16,609 bases of DNA from JABMRP01 sp964444795. Lineage in GTDB: Bacteria; Planctomycetota; Planctomycetia; Pirellulales; Thermoguttaceae. The first letter of the stretch is position 1. Each line of letters opens with the position of its first letter. The translations under genes were made by a program, and so were the position numbers. The notes beneath the pieces were generated by a model, which was not told the origin of the DNA, made no database searches, and saw only the letters and a program-made list of their open reading frames with translations. Shown piece after piece: positions 14,984-16,609 of the stretch. The stretch covers positions 1 to 16,609 of the forward strand of contig CAYUIQ010000200.1 of NCBI GenBank assembly GCA_964444795.1. The letters are read 5' to 3'.

Positions 14984-15478
14984 ATGTACCGCCAGACCCC
15001 TCCCAAGAGTTGCCGGAAACCGGAATATCGGTGGTTGGTCATCCCTGCCGCACTGACGGTTGCCGTCGTCGTGGCCGGCGTGACCCTCGTGCGTGCCCAG
15101 GCACCCGCTCCCAGCCGGCCAGCCCAGCCCGAAGCCGCGAAATCGCCCGAATCGGCAAGTCCTTCGCACGAAAACCGGTTCCGGCTCCGGGAAGGGACCG
15201 AGATCGTCGACAAACTCGGTTTCTTTCGAATGACCGGAGATCGGGCGACCTTCTTCACCGAGGACGGAACCGGTCGCTATGTCGGCCTGGAGAATCTGAA
15301 TATCGAGCGGATTTCTCGAACGATCTCCGAGAATCCCGAGGAACTGCAGTGGCGCGTGACTGGTGTCATTACCGAATATCGGGGTGGCAACTTTCTCTTG
15401 GTACAGCGTGCCGTGCTGAAGAATCGGGTTGACGAGCCTCGCGACAACTTTTATACCAGTGCCCCCCCTGCTGAGTGA
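14984..15478 (+). CDS. Membrane-anchored or exported protein of unknown function
   Basis: 164 residues. Basic residues precede a hydrophobic helix (about 17-36) ending in LVRAQA, which could be a signal peptide cleaved after VRA or an anchor. A Pro/Ala/Ser linker runs to about 60. The folded part, about 63-152, is compact and mixed alpha/beta, with 'FRMTGDRATFFTEDG', 'YVGLENLNIERI' and 'WRVTGVITEYRGGNFLLVQRAVLK'. It seems familiar as a conserved planctomycete hypothetical, but no function is known to me. The ATG at 14984 is chosen over the longer open frame because a CGGAG sits 9 bases upstream and the signal sequence then lies at the N-terminus. Confidence 0.72.
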   Translation: MYRQTPPKSCRKPEYRWLVIPAALTVAVVVAGVTLVRAQAPAPSRPAQPEAAKSPESASPSHENRFRLREGTEIVDKLGFFRMTGDRATFFTEDGTGRYVGLENLNIERISRTISENPEELQWRVTGVITEYRGGNFLLVQRAVLKNRVDEPRDNFYTSAPPAE

Positions 15479-15537
15479 TACGACTGTCCCCGAGCCTCTT
15501 TTTCCTCCGTCTTCGGCGTAACGATCCACCGACCTTC

Positions 15538-15565
15538 TTGACACCCTCCGTCGAGGGAATATGAT
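15538..15565 (+). promoter_or_regulatory. Near-consensus sigma70-type promoter with an inverted repeat in the spacer
   Basis: TTGACA (15538-15543) and TATGAT (15560-15565) are separated by 16 bases. The spacer contains CCCTC (15544-15548) and GAGGG (15553-15557) around CGTC, a perfect 5-bp inverted repeat placed where a regulator could bind. Transcription would start near 15572, giving a leader of about 123 bases before the STAS gene. Confidence 0.65.
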
Positions 15566-15694
15566 TTGTGAATGCTCGCTGTCTCGCCGAGGTCGCCGCT
15601 GGTAGGCGTGGTTCGGGAAATACTTCCTGAATTCTCCCCTCACGGCGGTAGCGCCGGGTAAAGATGTTCCCCTGTCACTTGAGGAGTCTCTCAG

Positions 15695-16048
15695 ATGGCC
15701 GCTTATCGGCGATTAGACGTCAACGAAGATGGTGACGTCACTGTGGTTCGCTTTCTCGACCAGAAGATCGTGGAAGACATCAATATCGAGGAACTCGGCA
15801 AGGAGCTTTTTCAGCTTGTCGAAGAAGACAATCGCAAGAAATTGCTGCTGAACTTCACCTCCGTCGACTTTCTTTCCAGTGCCGCGCTGGGAAAACTGAT
15901 CACCCTGGACAAGAAGGTGAAGGCCCGGGAAGGAACCTTGAAATTGAGCAATATTCGCCCCGAAATCTTCGAAGTCTTCGCGATCACTCGACTGGATCGG
16001 CTCTTTGATATCAAAGACGATGAAGCGGACGCGCTGGCCGCGTTCTGA
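15695..16048 (+). CDS. STAS-domain anti-sigma factor antagonist
   Basis: 117 residues, a single STAS domain of the SpoIIAA/RsbV type. The segment 'LLLNFTSVDFLSSAALGKLI' covers the phospho-acceptor site; S62 aligns with the Ser phosphorylated in SpoIIAA. The usual DSSG reads LSSA, so the Asp and Gly are replaced. In the family the unphosphorylated antagonist binds the anti-sigma kinase and frees the sigma factor; phosphorylation breaks the complex. The kinase partner is very likely the next gene, 22 bases downstream. GAGGAG (15681-15686) is well placed for the ATG, and a strong promoter lies upstream. No sigma factor or PP2C phosphatase gene is in the window. Confidence 0.88.
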   Translation: MAAYRRLDVNEDGDVTVVRFLDQKIVEDINIEELGKELFQLVEEDNRKKLLLNFTSVDFLSSAALGKLITLDKKVKAREGTLKLSNIRPEIFEVFAITRLDRLFDIKDDEADALAAF

Positions 16049-16070
16049 AAGCGGCCCGCTTGGACCAGCC

Positions 16071-16559
16071 ATGATGACGCCCGAAGATTCCTGGACCTGG
16101 CGGTGCGACCACCTCATTCCCAGCAAAGCCGGCGCGGGGCAACGGGTCCTGCAGGAGATCCTCGATCACCTCCAGAGTCTTCATTGGCACCAGCGCGATC
16201 TCTTCGGCGTCCATCTGGCGCTGGAGGAAGCCCTGGTCAATGCCATCAAGCACGGCAACCAGTCGGACCCGCAAAAGAACGTCCGCATCGCCTGCCGCAT
16301 GTCGCCGCGGCGGGTACGGATCCAAGTCACCGACGAAGGGCCCGGTTTCGATCCCGCCAGTATCCCCGATCCAACCGATCAAGCCCATCTGGAATCCCCC
16401 TGCGGAAGGGGCATCATGCTCATGAAGAGCTTCATGTCGCGGATCGAATTCAGCGAAGCCGGCAACTCCGTTGTACTGGAGAAGAACCACCCCGCGGAAA
16501 CGGAACTCCCGGACGAAAACTCCAGCCCTTGCCCATCATCTCCCGATGGACTATCATAA
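16071..16559 (+). CDS. Anti-sigma regulatory factor, RsbW/SpoIIAB-like Ser kinase
   Basis: 162 residues. A GHKL/HATPase_c domain: N box EEALVNAIKHGN (N57), G1 box VTDEGPGFDP (D88) and G2 box GRGIMLMKSF (112-121) are intact, so ATP binding is expected. Proteins of this kind bind a sigma factor and phosphorylate the STAS antagonist. A polar tail of about 24 residues follows the domain. Two adjacent ATGs (16071, 16074) are possible starts and no strong ribosome site is present; the frame is open upstream but overlaps the STAS gene. The gap to that gene is 22 bases, so the pair forms a likely operon. The target could be a sigma factor or another protein, as in two-component-like partner switching. 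Confidence 0.88.
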   Translation: MMTPEDSWTWRCDHLIPSKAGAGQRVLQEILDHLQSLHWHQRDLFGVHLALEEALVNAIKHGNQSDPQKNVRIACRMSPRRVRIQVTDEGPGFDPASIPDPTDQAHLESPCGRGIMLMKSFMSRIEFSEAGNSVVLEKNHPAETELPDENSSPCPSSPDGLS

Positions 16560-16569
16560 GAATCCAAAT

Positions 16570-16609
16570 TCCCCGATAGCTCAGTTGGTAGAGCAAGCGG
16601 CTGTTAACC
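16570..16609 (+). tRNA. tRNA-Asn (GTT), 5' part, cut by the window end
   Basis: The sequence fits tRNA from the first base to the anticodon stem: acceptor TCCCCGA (16570-16576), D stem GCTC/GAGC around AGTTGGTA, anticodon stem AGCGG and loop CTGTTAA with anticodon GTT at 16603-16605. The 3' half lies outside the window. It starts 10 bases after the anti-sigma gene. Confidence 0.9.

Noticed and set aside
15501..15532. Terminator after the gene ending at 15478
   Set aside because: A T-run at 15499-15503 is present, but no stable stem precedes it.
14438..15643. 401-codon open frame on the minus strand
   Set aside because: It is Arg-rich, has no domain pattern, and overlaps the better supported gene at 14984-15478 and the promoter at 15538-15565.

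Overview
The window most resembles a chromosomal segment of a planctomycete, probably of the Pirellulales type. This is an inference from GC-rich DNA, a membrane Ser/Thr kinase with a degenerate glycine loop, zinc-ribbon membrane proteins, a stand-alone ceramidase-like protein, several lineage-type hypothetical exported proteins, and intergenic palindromes of the kind scattered through such genomes. No mobile element, CRISPR array or rRNA gene was seen. Codon use looks even across the window.

Region 1 (27-5744, + strand) is part of a Tad/Flp type IVc pilus or secretion operon. It holds CpaB/RcpC, a CpaF/TadA ATPase with an N-terminal FHA domain, the two platform proteins TadB and TadC, and then a zinc-ribbon, proline-rich, single-pass membrane protein. 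Secretin, pilin and TadZ genes are not in the window and may lie upstream.

Region 2 (5865-12525, + strand) follows a long imperfect hairpin. Its main gene encodes a protein of about 1122 residues: an N-terminal Ser/Thr kinase, a transmembrane helix, four tandem beta-rich repeats, a caspase-like (C14) protease with His and Cys in place, and a C-terminal helical region. A PPC/DUF296 protein follows 9 bases after it, with its ribosome site overlapping the kinase stop. Next come a Tat-exported DUF362 protein and, beyond a palindrome, an exported ceramidase-family protein. The kinase-caspase and its close neighbours are the best candidate for an undescribed system.

Region 3 (12536-15478) holds a stand-alone CheY-like receiver (- strand), a 95-residue protein with two membrane helices (+), an exported protein of unknown function (-), and a membrane-anchored protein of unknown function (+). 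Two intergenic stretches (12914-13263 and 14439-14983) contain no convincing gene.

Region 4 (15479-16609) has a near-consensus sigma70-type promoter with an inverted repeat in its spacer. It drives a STAS anti-sigma-factor antagonist and an RsbW/SpoIIAB-like anti-sigma kinase, a partner-switching pair. The 5' half of a tRNA-Asn(GTT) gene begins 10 bases after the kinase gene and is cut by the window end.

Possible links between regions: the FHA domain of the pilus ATPase is a phosphothreonine reader and a Ser/Thr kinase is encoded just downstream, so phospho-control of the pilus is conceivable. That is inference only.
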